A DNA stretch of 43,499 nt, from the NCBI GenBank assembly GCA_037176905.1, contig JBBBWG010027135.1, positions 1-43,499 of the forward strand, given 5' to 3'. The stretch is from Azolla pinnata. Lineage: Eukaryota; Streptophyta; Polypodiopsida; Salviniales; Salviniaceae. The number at the start of each line of letters is the position of its first letter. Position 1 is the first letter of the stretch. Shown piece by piece: positions 24,014 to 35,410 of the stretch. Both the position numbers and the translations under genes were made by a program. The notes beneath the pieces were generated by a model that saw nothing but the letters and a program-made list of their open reading frames with translations, was not told where the DNA came from and did not search any database.

Positions 24014-25822
24014 TCACACCGCGCCTCGGCGGCCGGTCGTCTCCATGTAGTTGAGCAGGGATTGCTCGCGCTGGATGCGGATCTGGTCGTTGAAGCGGGA
24101 GATGAAGGCCTCGATGCGGGCGTGCAGCTCGTCGGCGCGCATGGACGGCTCTCGGTGGGGCCTCGCTTTCAGACCAGTGGGGCCGGGGGAAGAAGGGCCA
24201 GGGCTAGTGTTGTTGTTGTTGTTGTTGTTGTTGTTGCTGGGGCTCGAAGAAGGAGACCCATCGGAATCGTCGGCTCGTTGCATGAGGAGGATGTTAGCAC
24301 TGCCACTGGAGCTGCTGCTGCTGATACCGATACTACCACGCCGACTGCTGCTGCTCCTCAGCAAGAGGCGCGCTGAATGGTGGTTCTTGCCCTTCTTCTT
24401 CTTCTTCTTCTTCGTCTTCTTCTTCACGAGGCTCTGCTTCTCCTCGCAGATCGCACGCCACGTGGCCTCGAGCGTCTGGCCCGGCCTCGGCCGGCCCCTC
24501 GACGAGTTCTGAGGCCCGAGCGGGCTATGGGCGAGGCCGCCGCCGCGGTGTGTGAAACGGGACGTCGCCGACGGCCGCTCGTGCCGGCTCGTCTGCGGCG
24601 TCCAGTGTGAAACCGGCTTCCATCCACCGTCATCACCATCACCGCCACCATCACCACCACCGCCACCATCACCATCACCACCATCATCATCATCATCATC
24701 TCCTCCTCCTCCTCCTCCTCCTCCTCCATGGACTAGCCGCGAGCTCTCCATGGATTCTTCGTAGTTCATGCCCGATCCGGCCTCCGGACTCCCCTCATCG
24801 GCGTCCACACCCTCGTCCTCCTCCTCCTCCTGCTGATCTCCGGCGCGCCTCACGGATCTGGCACCGCTCCGTCGCTCCGCAGGTGCAAGATCCCTTCTTT
24901 CCTTCCCCAAACGGGGGCCTCCGCCTCCGCCTCCGCCTCCGCCTCCGCCTCCAGCTCCGCCGTCCTTGTCCTCAAGCTCCCCAGCATCATCAGCGCCATG
25001 GATCTCATCTCCGCTGCCGGTGGAGATGGCGGAGGCGGCGGATAAGTGGTCCGGGATCTGGCGCCCGTAGTAGCCGGTGCCGGGCCAAGCGGGGGCAGCA
25101 TCATCGAGGGCGTCCTCCGAGTCCTGGAAGCGCAGGTGCCTGACGGGCGAGGCCATGGAGTAGTTGTCGGCGGGGGAGCCGGGGAGGTCGAAGAGCCGCC
25201 GGTAGTACTGCTCGCCGCCGCCTGGGGTGAACAGCTCCGCCGCGGCCGCCATGGACGGCGATGGATATGGCAGCTCCGCGGCCAAAGATGGAGATGGAGT
25301 CAAAGATTGAGGCTGCATCTGGAACAATGTCGATGATGGCGAAGAAGAAGAAGAAGAAGAAGACGATGGCGATGCGGTGGATCGATCGCGATCGAGGTGC
25401 AGAGGAGTCGGGGCGATCGTTGTCGGAGGACGAAGTTCGTCGTCGTCGTCGTCGTCGTAGTTGTTGTCATGGTGATGGTGATGGTGATGGTCATCGCGAG
25501 GTTGTGCGAGGGAATTGTCGTCGTTGGCCGCGTACTTGCCGGGCTTTGCGGATCTGGAGGCGAGCGAGGGGGAATGGCTCATCGCGAACAAGGTGAAGAT
25601 GATGAGGTTGAGGAGGAGGAAGAGGCTGGCGGGCGTCGCGAGGGGGTAGTAGCTGAAGGCGGAGAGCGCCGGGAGCACGTCGACGAGCAGGAGCCGCGCG
25701 GCGAAGAAGGCCGCGACGGGGCCGGCTGAGGCGAGCCCGAGGAGGGCCAGGGTGTGGATCCATGAGCGAGGAGGGGCCGCGATGATCTCCTTGTTCATGG
25801 AAGCGCTTCGGATCCGTTTCAC
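24014..25822 (-). CDS. DUF4408/DUF761 (cotton-fibre/A70-like) membrane protein
   Basis: This is one uninterrupted 602-codon frame. The first ATG is 25822; a second at 25798 (MNKEII) starts nearer the conserved part and may be the true start. Residues about 20-50 and 55-85 form two hydrophobic segments, the second reading ATPASLFLLLNLIIFTLF, typical of DUF4408. The C-terminus (ELHARIEAFISRFNDQIRIQ then EQSLLNYME) is the DUF761 signature. The long middle is low complexity: His/Asp runs, poly-Ser, poly-Gly, poly-Asp, poly-Lys and poly-Asn. These are encoded by GC-rich trinucleotide runs, so length is likely polymorphic. Plant members such as PAMP-induced A70 are small membrane-anchored proteins of unclear function. 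The GC richness contrasts with AT-rich neighbours. The family call is confident; the function is not known. Confidence 0.8.
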   Translation of the reverse strand: MKRIRSASMNKEIIAAPPRSWIHTLALLGLASAGPVAAFFAARLLLVDVLPALSAFSYYPLATPASLFLLLNLIIFTLFAMSHSPSLASRSAKPGKYAANDDNSLAQPRDDHHHHHHHDNNYDDDDDDELRPPTTIAPTPLHLDRDRSTASPSSSSSSSSSPSSTLFQMQPQSLTPSPSLAAELPYPSPSMAAAAELFTPGGGEQYYRRLFDLPGSPADNYSMASPVRHLRFQDSEDALDDAAPAWPGTGYYGRQIPDHLSAASAISTGSGDEIHGADDAGELEDKDGGAGGGGGGGGGGGGPRLGKERRDLAPAERRSGARSVRRAGDQQEEEEDEGVDADEGSPEAGSGMNYEESMESSRLVHGGGGGGGGGDDDDDDGGDGDGGGGGDGGGDGDDGGWKPVSHWTPQTSRHERPSATSRFTHRGGGLAHSPLGPQNSSRGRPRPGQTLEATWRAICEEKQSLVKKKTKKKKKKKGKNHHSARLLLRSSSSRRGSIGISSSSSSGSANILLMQRADDSDGSPSSSPSNNNNNNNNNTSPGPSSPGPTGLKARPHREPSMRADELHARIEAFISRFNDQIRIQREQSLLNYMETTGRRGAV

Positions 25823-26987
25823 ACTGTTGTGGTGGTGCTTGTGGTGCTTGTCGTCGTCGTTGTTGCTATGGTGGTGGTGGTTGTTGTTGTTGGGATATGT
25901 ATGTCAGAGAGGGCTCAGGCGAGTCTCGAAATGATCCGAGTACTCTGTGATAACCCGCAGCTAGATCCGCCTCTTCTTCTTCTTCTTCTTCTTCTTCTTC
26001 GTCTGTGTGTCTGCTCGCGTGTTTTTAAACACCGGCCTTTCCCCTTCTTCCGCCGCGCACATGTAACATGGTATCTCGCTTTTTAACCGGTAATCTACGC
26101 CCCACCTGTAATATATCGGCCATGACTCGATTGCTTTCCCTGACTCGATTGCTTTCCCCCCGCTTGAGTCGGCTTCGATATGATGATTATCGGGCCACAT
26201 TCCGCAGCTTATCTGGGGGGCCGCCATACGATTCTCGCCCGATCCCTGCTTATCCACGTCCACGTCGCATGGTCCATCGTCTTCCAGTTACCGTTGGTTT
26301 GAAAACGCTCGCGATCGCTCTTCGGCCAGTTCAAAAGAAAGGCTCCCTTGCCAGAGAGTCTGTACATACATACGCTCCCCCGAAGTGCGAAAAGCAAGGT
26401 GTTGTGTCAAGAAAGAGCTATGCATTATGTGCGGGCGTGGAAACAGAGCGACATTGAAAGAATATACTTCGATTAGTGAACAAAATGGAACACCAAAATG
26501 GCTACAAACATGACTCGTAAAACTTAACATCCCCCACGGTGCAGATATACGACCTGATACGTATATGCAGGCGCGGCTTTTCCCTTCTCCTTTGTCCGCC
26601 TGTCCATCGCGGTCGATGCCGTGTCCAAAGATCGACCGTGCCGACCGATGCCATCTGTCGCATGCATTTTGCCCACCACCACACAACACCAACATGTGGT
26701 CCACGCCTTGCAACGCGAGAGAGCTCATTGCTTCTCCTCAAGGGGCCGACCTCTGCATCTTGATCTGTAAGTGGTACGTGCCGTGATCGATCGTCTGATC
26801 GCTGCCCCCATCATCCACGTGTCGCAAGCTGGGGGGGATGTGTCTCCATGTTCTCGTCGACCCTTGCTTTTGCTCCGTGTGCGGGAAGTTCCGGGCATCG
26901 TTTTTTAGGGTTCTCATTGGCAGCGCATTTACGTGGAAACGAAGCCAGCACCAGGGATACGTCCTCGAATCGTTTCTCTCTGTGCGC

Positions 26988-27056
26988 TTCATAACTCTCA
27001 GCTCCGGTTGCTTGGCTTAAAGCAAGAGGTCGTGGGTTCGATTCCTAGCAGCTCGC
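26988..27056 (+). other. tRNA-like relic, possibly a SINE head
   Basis: A perfect B-box (ggttcgattcc, about 27034-27044) follows a stem-loop ttgctt...aagcaa (about 27007-27024) in anticodon-arm position. A weak A-box-like stretch (taactctcagctccgg) lies upstream. The T stem pairs only in part and the acceptor stem does not close, so it is not a functional tRNA gene. Confidence 0.3.
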
Positions 27057-29394
27057 TCCCGATGTTGGAAGTTTGTACCAAGAAGACGTACGCCATAGAT
27101 ATCGATTTGTGGCGCTATGAAGCCCTTTGCCGTCTTCTGCTTAATGGGGTCCCATGCCAAGCTTCGGCCGAGGCTCTTCAAGCAAAAAAGAGATGATGAA
27201 AGCTGCCAATCCGAGTTCTATTTTTTTGCCGCCGTACGACTGACTGTTGGATGCTTTGTCGGGAACGGGAACGCCTTTCTTTGATGGCGAGCAGCACTTT
27301 GCCAGGAGGCACTTAATGGATTCTTTCCGCCCCCCCATTGCTTTCGACAACCATTCCGGACGAATTCGCTACGGGCAAGCTACCCCGCCCATCGCCACGC
27401 GACGATCGTATGCTTTCGATTAAGCCCACTATTGCACGGATTCTGTTTTCGCATCGCCAGTTGATGTTCTCTTTACATCCCGCTTAATCCTTTGATGTTT
27501 CGTGCAAACGCTACACGAAGCATAAAGAAACTATATGGAGATAGTTGCAAAGTTCGTGTCTTAGCACATCTGGCAAGATTTACAGCCACAAGTGACCGTT
27601 GAGTCGAGCTTCTTGTAAACCTTCGGGGCATTCTCTTTTGATACCTAATGACAGGATCTTCTCGTCAAACACATATTTGTAATGTCTATTACAACTCGAT
27701 GAAACGATACCCCGAATCTGTCACGGCGCCTTGAACATCTGATGCCGATATACATTTCAAGGCTGACCAGAGATCAGGAAAACCATGGTCCATTCTATCC
27801 AGAAACATTGTCTATCGAACAACCAGATGAGCAAAAAAGAATGAGACTAACCCATTTCACGCACCATATTGTTGGTCATTTGTCTCGGCGAGACCAACTG
27901 GGGTCCAAGGGCAATATAATACTGCTGGTTCTATTGTGAGATCATTCATGTCTTTGAAGATGTGTCCCCCAACATTAGGCTGTCGAGCTAGTCGATGAGA
28001 TGATTTGATTGTCTTGCAATTTCTGCACTGTCTGGCTGATTTCTTCTATTTGTTGCTTGTGGCTGTGAAGATTCTCACATGTGGAAGGGCCCAATGAGCT
28101 GGGATTTTTTTCAAAAGTTGGAACTCCCCCACAGACGCATCTGTAGAAAGGGACGAATTTCATGGAGAGCCTAAGTTGTCATTTGAAGATTGAAAAAGAT
28201 CGCACGAACGACAGGAACAAGACACAATCAATCTGATGCAAAGGTGGACGGATCGTATCGAGAGACAGGTGATCGATGCAATAAGATTATTGCTTCTTAA
28301 AGATGTTCGATTTGAGAATGTATGGGCGGTGGCAACTATTTGGGTTTGGTTTTGACATTTTGTACGCCCGTGAAGTTTTCTCCACCAATCACCAGAATGT
28401 TGGAATTATAGGGCAGCCCAGAACAAATCGTCGTCGAAGTTGTTTTGGACGACAACAAAGCTGTTTTTGACTAAGGGCTTGACTTCCATTTAGGGAATCT
28501 GAAGCCGTAGACTGTTCCTAAATCGATTAAGCACAAACCCAAACAACATCTGGAGGGTTTGATTTTCGTTTCGGGTATCTGAAGCCTAAATAGTTTCCGA
28601 AATTGATTAAGCACAGACCCAAGTATTCAGGCATGTACTTACGCAGAAAAACAAAGCTATTTCGTAAATTGATTTAGAGCTGGCGAACTTTTGATGGATC
28701 TCGTGTCGGAACATCTATGCAACAGGTAGAAAAACACTCACACAACAAAAGAGTAGAGTTGAGAACAAAAGCGAGAGTGAATGGGAGCAAGAATATATAA
28801 TTTTATTTGGAAATTTAGTGGTTTGTGATTGATCTCATCTTACGACAGAGTGAGACTAATGAGAAGAATGAGACTTAAATACAAGCTCGTTCGTTTTAAT
28901 TCTATACTCCTACAGTTAACGATTACGAGAAAAAAAAGTATGTTGAATGCGCTTCACATCGTATGATTTTACAAAGAAATGCGGCAAATATGAGAAGTTT
29001 TATAGCTCAATATGGTATATTTGGAAGGCGCAATGCTCAAAAGTATTCGAGGGGGTTCTAGTACTTCTGGTAATATTAATAACAGAAATTTGGAATGAAT
29101 TAGTCCTCACATTAAAAGGCAAGGACTTAGGGTTTACTAAGGCTTTAAGGTTTTAGGGTTTTAAGGTTTAAGGTTTAGTGTTAACGGTAGGCTTTGTTAT
29201 ATCTTAATGATGGAGAGCTCAGGGGTGGTCGAGTAGAACGAAATTCCCTCTATTTGATTCGTTTTGGCCTAGTACTAGTTGGTAATTAAGCTCTTAATGG
29301 TTTGCCCTTCATCACGCTTTACCATCGTCTAGATTATTTAACATTGCAAACTTAACGACCCTAACTGATCCGCCGATCCCATCCACGACTGCGT

Positions 29395-29885
29395 CCATCC
29401 CACGAATCTGCAGATGCATCTGTCGAGTCATCTCCTCGTGAGCCGGTATCCGCTCGTCGACGATATCGCGAGAGGAAATTGTGCTATTTGCAAGCCCCCG
29501 ATTCCTTAGCTTCGTCAAACTCATCATCGTCCGAAATGATTTTGCCTCGCGAAACTTCCCGACACTACCCGATCCGTCCGATCACATCCACGAATGTGCC
29601 CAATCCCAGCAATCAGCGGACGCGATCCGTCGAGACATCTCGCGCCGGGCGCAACATTCGGCTCGTCGACGATACCGTCGGAGGCGATTCTGCTGTTTTC
29701 GCAAGCCCTCGTTTCCTCCGTTTCGTCAGACCGTATCATCGCCCAAAACTATTCAACTTTCACAAAACTTGTCCCACGAATCCGCAGATTGCATCGGTTT
29801 GAGACATCTCCTCGCGAGTCGGTTATCCGCTCGTCGACGAGAACAGACTCTACTGTTCTGGAAGCCCTAATTTCCTCTGTTTTTT
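29395..29885. repeat. Three degenerate GC-rich tandem units upstream of the TPR gene
   Basis: The core gctcgtcgacga occurs at 29452, 29661 and 29829. Each is preceded by a variant of cacgaatc(t/c)gcagat and gtc/ttgagacatctc. Each is followed by a purine-rich stretch and then gcaagcc(c)... or gaagccctaa and a (c/t)tcct run. The spacings are 209 and 168 bp, so copies carry indels. Confidence 0.7.
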
Positions 29886-29892
29886 CTTCCAG

Positions 29893-29930
29893 ATTTAGGG
29901 TTTTGAGATTTAGGGTTTAGGGTTTTGTGG
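29893..29930 (+). promoter_or_regulatory. Telo-box cluster upstream of the TPR gene
   Basis: Three tagggttt words in 38 bp (agatttagggttttgag, then atttagggtttaggg) lie about 95-130 bp before the ATG at 30024. Such telo-boxes are common near transcription starts of plant housekeeping genes. The role is inferred. Confidence 0.4.
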
Positions 29931-30023
29931 AAATGTTCTTCAGGTGCAAAAAACAAAACAACAATCAAATCTTGAACAGAGAGCTCAACGAAGGGCGCAG
30001 AAACAGAGACGGAGACGGGAGCC

Positions 30024-32723
30024 ATGGAAGCTCGGAGCTTTGGAGTTCCGAGACCTTGCCTTCTCCGTCGTCATCCTCATCAGTTGCAGCAAGGCTTCCA
30101 GCAAGGCTTCCTCTTCTTCTCCCACCTCTCGCCCCCACGGCGATGCCTTTCCTCGGTGAACACCAAAGCCTCCTCCTTCTCCTCCTGCAAAGATGTGGCC
30201 CGAGCACAGGTCAAGCCGGCCGCGGAGATGCTCCCGTGCGGAGCTCGGGATTCGAAGAGAAAGCCCACTCCTTGCATGCCTTCTCCCCCTCCCGTCCTTT
30301 CAACCGTGAAGTATGTTTCTTTGCTCCTCTGTAGAGCTCTGCTTGTTGCAGGGATTGGGCTCAGCTTCGGTAGACCGGCCCTGGCTCAATCGTCCTCCCC
30401 TGCCGTTGTTGAAGTGACCGTAGGCGACCGAGTTGCAGAAATAGAGGATCAGAAAAGCGCCGTCGACAAAGTCGCCGAAAATCCCGGGGGGACGGAAGCT
30501 CTACAAACAGTTGAGGACGAGATTCCCGAGGCTGAGGCTCCATCAGCTGCTAGCGCGAAGGTTGAGGAAACTGCGGGAGCGATTGGTGCAGAGACAGGTG
30601 CCCGAGACACCGTTGCCGAGGCTCCATCAGCTGCTAGCACGAAGGTTGAGGAAACTGCGGAAGCGACTGGTGCAGAGACAGGTGTCCAAGTTACCGTTGA
30701 TGAAAATGTTTTGGAGACGGGGATCAAAGAGACTATTGAGGAAAAGGTCGCAGAGACTGGAGATGCACAGGCCATTGACAAAGATGTTGCAGAGGTAGGG
30801 GTCAAAGAAACCTCTGAAGAGAAGGTCGTTACGGAGGATGAGGTGGATGCAGAGAGAGGCGCTCAGAAGGAAGACCATGGGTTAGGGATAAATTTCTGGA
30901 AGGATTCAGAATTAGTTCAAGGTTCCATTGAATTCATCCTGAAGGGCATTCTAGATGGAGACCCAACAAATGTTGGTGCATTGGAGTGCTTAGGCAAACG
31001 ATTGGTCGAGAATGATGATTATAATCGGGCTCTTCTTATTTTTGAGGAACTGGAGGCCTTGCAGCCTAATGAAGTGCAGTGGAAATTCATGAAAGCCCAG
31101 GCTTTGGATATGGTTGGGCAGCCCCAATCATCAAAACAAACATTTTTGAATGTCTTGAGGCTTGAACCCTTTTCAGCTAAAGCATTGCAGGTATCTAAAG
31201 TTACCAGCTTTGGGTCTAATTTTTGGGAGCATTTGCATAGGGGGATCCATGATTATGGCAAAATTGGAAACTTGTAGTATCAGATTCTGAACTTCCAGTT
31301 TGTTTTATACTCGTAAAAGACCTGTGCTGATATTGTTTTCAACCGAATCAAAATGGAGGGGTTGTTGATAGTTATGGATCAACTAGGGGAGGAGGAGCAA
31401 GCATTTCAGATGCTAGAGAAGACGATCGGGAAAGCCAAAAAGGAAAAGAAACTGCAAGAAGCTCGGGAGATTGGGCTGGTAGTTGGGCAATTTCTAATGC
31501 TGAAGGTATGTGCACACTTTGCTTTATGTATGTTGCGTCTGTGGGAGAATGCAAGATGTTCTTCCAGTTCCGTAGGCCGGTGTGTGATACGCTTGTATGA
31601 ATGAATACCCTTCTGTGTTGTGTTGGTTCAAGTGTAGTAGAAATTGTATCAGTTTTTCAAATCAGAAAAATGGTTGTGACTTAAGGAACGATTGTGCCTC
31701 CAGTTGAAGTGTGTCAACAGCTGATACATGTAATTAATGGATGATTGACAGATGGTTAGGCTTATCGTGTTGTTATAGTTCATGTCTTAATTTTAACCTT
31801 ACAAACATTGGAAAGTGCATATCCACTTGTTTAGATGAAAATATGTGTAGCCAACTATCTCATTTCAAACTCCCAAAACCAGGCACTCGGGATATAAAGG
31901 ATCAGGTATCATGCTTATAGTTTTGGAATGAGCAACAGAGGGTATGGAGAATCATCTGGAAGTTTCAATGATGTACTAAAATCATATTTTCATGATCAGT
32001 TATCAATCAAAGCAGCGTATATAAGTGGAGGATTTTGTTTCAATGTGTTATATGGTGAACAAACCACAGAACTATGGAAAAGGAATCAGATTGTGTCTCG
32101 AAAGAAGCTTGATCGTTATGACTGCAAATACGATGGCATATAATAGGTTTAATGTAGCCTCCTGTTTGTTGTGTTGGATAGATGTAGATTATTGGAGAAG
32201 TTTGGGAATGAATTTGCAGCCTTATATTTATATTTGCTCCTTACATTTCATTCCCTTTTTTAGTTCTACCGATAATGGCATTTTTATGGGTTTTTTCCCC
32301 ATCTCTTCTATACATCCAGGGTTATCTGCATGAAGCGTTGGAACAGTACGACGAATTGGTGGAAGAGGATGTGAGCGATTTTCGGCCTTACCTTTGCCAA
32401 GTGAGAAACTGCCGAATCAAGAGACACTTACATGCTTCAGTCATGTACTCTTGATTGTACTTATTGATGTGTTATTTATATGACAGGGAATAGTTTACAG
32501 CCTCCTAGGAGACAAGCAAATGGCTGATCAGCGATTTAAGTCATACGATGCTTTGTGCCCAAAAGACTTGCCAGATCGGAAACTCCTTGATGGCATGATA
32601 ATACGAGCAAAGAAACAAGCTGCAAGGATTGATGAAATGAAGAAACAAAAAGCTCGCAAGATCAGAGAGGCCAAGCAAAAGCAAAGCCAGAAACAAGCAC
32701 CAAAAGTTGAACAATTATCTTGA
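30024..32723 (+). CDS. Chloroplast thylakoid-lumen-type TPR protein
   Basis: Four exons: 30024-31190, 31359-31505, 32320-32400 and 32487-32723. All start and end on codon boundaries, giving 543 aa. Residues 1-95 are Ser/Arg-rich with few acidic residues, as in a plastid transit peptide. A hydrophobic stretch at about 97-115 ends in RPALAQ, a thylakoid processing-peptidase-like AxA site near residue 121. Residues 130-290 are acidic and repetitive, with an 84-bp internal duplication (30534-30617 and 30618-30701). The C-terminal half is helical and TPR-like. It includes YNRALLIFEELEALQPNE, HEALEQYDELVEE, FRPYLCQGIVYSLLGDK and a basic tail. It resembles the Arabidopsis chloroplast lumen common family (At2g37400, At5g02590), whose molecular role I do not know. 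The similarity is from memory; the exon phasing is strong. Confidence 0.8.
30534..30701 (+). repeat. 84-bp coding tandem duplication in the TPR gene
   Basis: Copies 30534-30617 and 30618-30701 encode EAPSAASAKVEETAGAIGAE and EAPSAASTKVEETAEATGAE, each followed by TG and a short variable end. The duplication keeps frame and extends the acidic linker between the targeting peptide and the TPR region. Confidence 0.9.
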
Positions 32724-33599
32724 TCAAGAAATTCTATAAATAATTGCAAATTTTCATATATGGAGCTCTTTGACTAATAATATAATGCCGAGATTTTTTT
32801 GCCCTCAGTTAAGTCAACATTTACTGCCTCATTATTAGTGAGATGAAATATTATGCGTAGCCTACTTTTAACCATCCATTATCAGGGATGCTTTGGTGGG
32901 TTCACCGTAATCGGAAAGAAAAGCATTCAAAATTGCAACGCATCATTACAGAGCAATTAATTGTTCACCTTATAATGACTGGTTTGTAAGTGCTAACCCT
33001 GCAATTTTGTGGAAATGAGATAGAAGTGAATGAGATATGACGTGTGTGGTTTTCTTTTTTGAATTGGGTTGCAGTATTCTGAGATTCGGTAGGTCAGTGT
33101 ATCAATTGCCTGGGAGGTTGTTACATACCTGTATACGTGTGTGTACATGGAAACCTCATGTCAATTGGATTTGATCAGAAAAATCATGGTGGCTACTAGG
33201 CCAACCAATCCTTCAGTCGTTTTCTGGTTGATTTTGGTTGATGTTGGATGTTTGAAGCTTTGGGGATGGTTGCAATTATGTAATGGAAGATTGTGATGAT
33301 TTCAGATATGACAAAGAGTTCTTGTGATATATTTCTCTTGCGCATTGATGTCACTGCAACCATATGCAATGACCAAAGGAATTGAATCACATGGATTCAT
33401 TGCTTGAATTGACTCACATGGATTCATTGCTTAACCAAAGGAATTGAATCACATGGATTCATTATTGCTTTATTGCTTCATTGCTTCACATCAATTTCAT
33501 GGTATGGTTAATGATAAGGTGTTGATTCTTTGAAGGATTTCGTTTAGTGTGTGAAAGCTCATTTGGGGGAATTTGCCAATCTAACGAGCACAATTAAGC

Positions 33600-33830
33600 A
33601 TCGAGGCAAGAGATTCGTGTTATTGTGGACCTATTTACATGGACATATTCACCAATGCCAAGATGTCTTTGTGGTGGAAAACCCAAAGCCAAAAGAAGCA
33701 ACATTATGAGAGGACTGGATCCATTTGATCCACTTTACTTTGTAAAGTATTCGACTAAGCATTTGATAGAAAAAATTATGACTCAATCAGCGAAAAAACT
33801 TGATTGCCACCAAATAATTTATAACCAATA
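33600..33830 (+). pseudogene. Possible Ty1/copia gag (UBN2-like) relic
   Basis: A 68-codon frame at 33625-33831 reads YSPMPRCLCGGKPKAKRSN, then MRGLDPFDPL. The Y-x-P-x-P-x-C-x-C pattern followed by a basic stretch resembles the gag/UBN2 segment of plant copia elements. No LTRs, integrase or reverse transcriptase were found nearby, and the similarity is short. Confidence 0.25.
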
Positions 33831-34643
33831 ACATGTTTGGAAAATGTCGAATATTTTTAAAGCTTTGAGAACTTCTATAATAAAAAGATCCCTAGTTATG
33901 GAATCAAGCTTTGAGATTTTTAATGCAACTAAATCTCTATAGTTTCAAATCAAGGTGAAAAATCCTAGTTATGGAATCAAAGAAATTATTATTCTTTTTC
34001 TTATCCCCCCACGATATCTTGGTTTTGATATCAAGCTCTTTATCTCTAGACTCTTAGCTCTGATCTAACCATACGTGGCAATAAGAATTTCATTACAAGC
34101 ACAACCATAACAACGTGGGAGAGTGTTTTATTGCAATTTGCATCAAACCTGCATCAAACTAAGAGAAAAAGAAGAATTCAAGACATCCAGTACTGGTAAC
34201 AGATAACAAGATATTAACGGTATCTTATCACTTGACCAATTCACATGGTAGGGAAGAAACCTAGAGCTTATCAGGATATAACGAGGTTGGCTATCTCTAT
34301 CGACAATAACTCTACTAGTGTGATGAGACTCTCATTCATAATCTCGCGAGTCCTTTTAACTACCAAGGTACAAGCCCCATTTGTTGTTAATGACACATGA
34401 TTCACTTCCTCGATTCTTTCTCTTGATCTTCAACCTTTTTTTTATATATTTGAAGCAACAAGACAATACAAGAAAACCCTTTGCCATCAAAATTACTTTA
34501 AAAGTAGTGATGTGTCAACCTTGTAAGGTAGTATCATACTAAATAATATAAATATACCCCTCTCGGGACAAAATTCTCATACAATATAATTGTTTAAATA
34601 GCCAAATTAAACTTCTTCTTGTCCCACACATCATATTTGTTGA

Positions 34644-35162
34644 GATATTCTAGAAAACTCATCAAATCAGAAACCATTTTAAAGCCAAGAAATCTCATCA
34701 CATACAAAACCATTCTATTAGCATTTCTTCTTCATCTCTTACTGTCGCTGTTTTAATTAAGTTTTTGTTTTTTTTTGTTGGGGTACTCCAGAAAGCTCAT
34801 CGAATAAGAAACCATTATTCTTTCTCATGCTACTATCGTTGTTTTAATTAACTTTTTGCAGAAAAAAAAAAGAAAGTCGCTTAGTACTCCATAAAACTCA
34901 TCAAATAACAAACCATTTCTCAAGCTTTGTGTTTTTTTCCCCCCTTCTTTCTCCTCCTGTTATAGCACTGTTTTAATTAATTATACAATCCGCTTACTGA
35001 TCCATAAAGCTCATCAAATAACAAACCATTAGCACTGTTTGATTTAATTTTTTGTAGAAAAAAAACACAAAGAATTCAGCTCAGTACTCCATCATAAAGC
35101 TCATCAAATGACAAACCATTTCTCAAGCTCTTTCATCAAATAACAAACCATTTCTCAAGCTC
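34644..35162. repeat. Degenerate minisatellite with a ~33-bp core
   Basis: The core (tactccataaagctcatc plus aaataacaaaccatt) recurs at about 34644, 34783, 34884, 34997, 35084 and, truncated, 35133. The units are spaced 85-140 bp apart by T-rich and gttttaatta-containing DNA that is itself partly repeated. It lies 0.3-0.8 kb upstream of TBC copy 1. Confidence 0.75.
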
Positions 35163-35339
35163 TTTCTTTTCTTTCTTGCTTCTTCTTCTTTCTCCTGCTG
35201 CTGCTGCTGCTGTTGCTGCTACTACTACTCTTGCTGTGTTAATGAAATATTAATTTAAAAAGAAATTGTAATTTTCCCAAAGATCATGTATACAAGTATA
35301 CACACATATATACACACACAAATATATTATATATTATAT

Positions 35340-35358
35340 ATAAATAAATAAACAAAAA

Positions 35359-35405
<47 letters not shown>

Positions 35406-35410
35406 ATATA
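35340..35410. repeat. (AAAT)n microsatellite
   Basis: About 15 near-perfect aaat units after a TA-rich stretch, just before the TBC copy 1 leader. Confidence 0.95.

Larger units (their letters stand above)
25823..30023. other. Gene-poor region between the DUF761 and TPR genes
   Basis: The left edge is the DUF761 promoter side, with a CTT run at about 25975-26000. At 26123-26158 a short motif (tgactcgattgctttccc) is repeated twice. Around 28470-28620 a stretch containing atctgaagcc recurs with an 80-bp period (28498 and 28578). Telomere-like gggttt/aggttt words cluster at 29125-29185. GC-rich degenerate repeats fill 29395-29880. Small open frames (for example 27975-28163 minus) resemble nothing I know. 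Confidence 0.5.

Noticed and set aside
24051..25729. Several overlapping plus-strand frames opposite the DUF761 gene
   Set aside because: They are low-complexity shadows of GC-rich trinucleotide runs. The minus-strand frame has recognisable N- and C-terminal domains.
27975..28163. 62-codon minus-strand frame with two cysteines near its start
   Set aside because: It is short and isolated, with no similarity I can recognise.
34644..35162. CRISPR-like array of regularly spaced repeats
   Set aside because: The context is a plant nuclear genome. The repeats are degenerate, the spacers are themselves repeated and of uneven length, and no cas genes are present.
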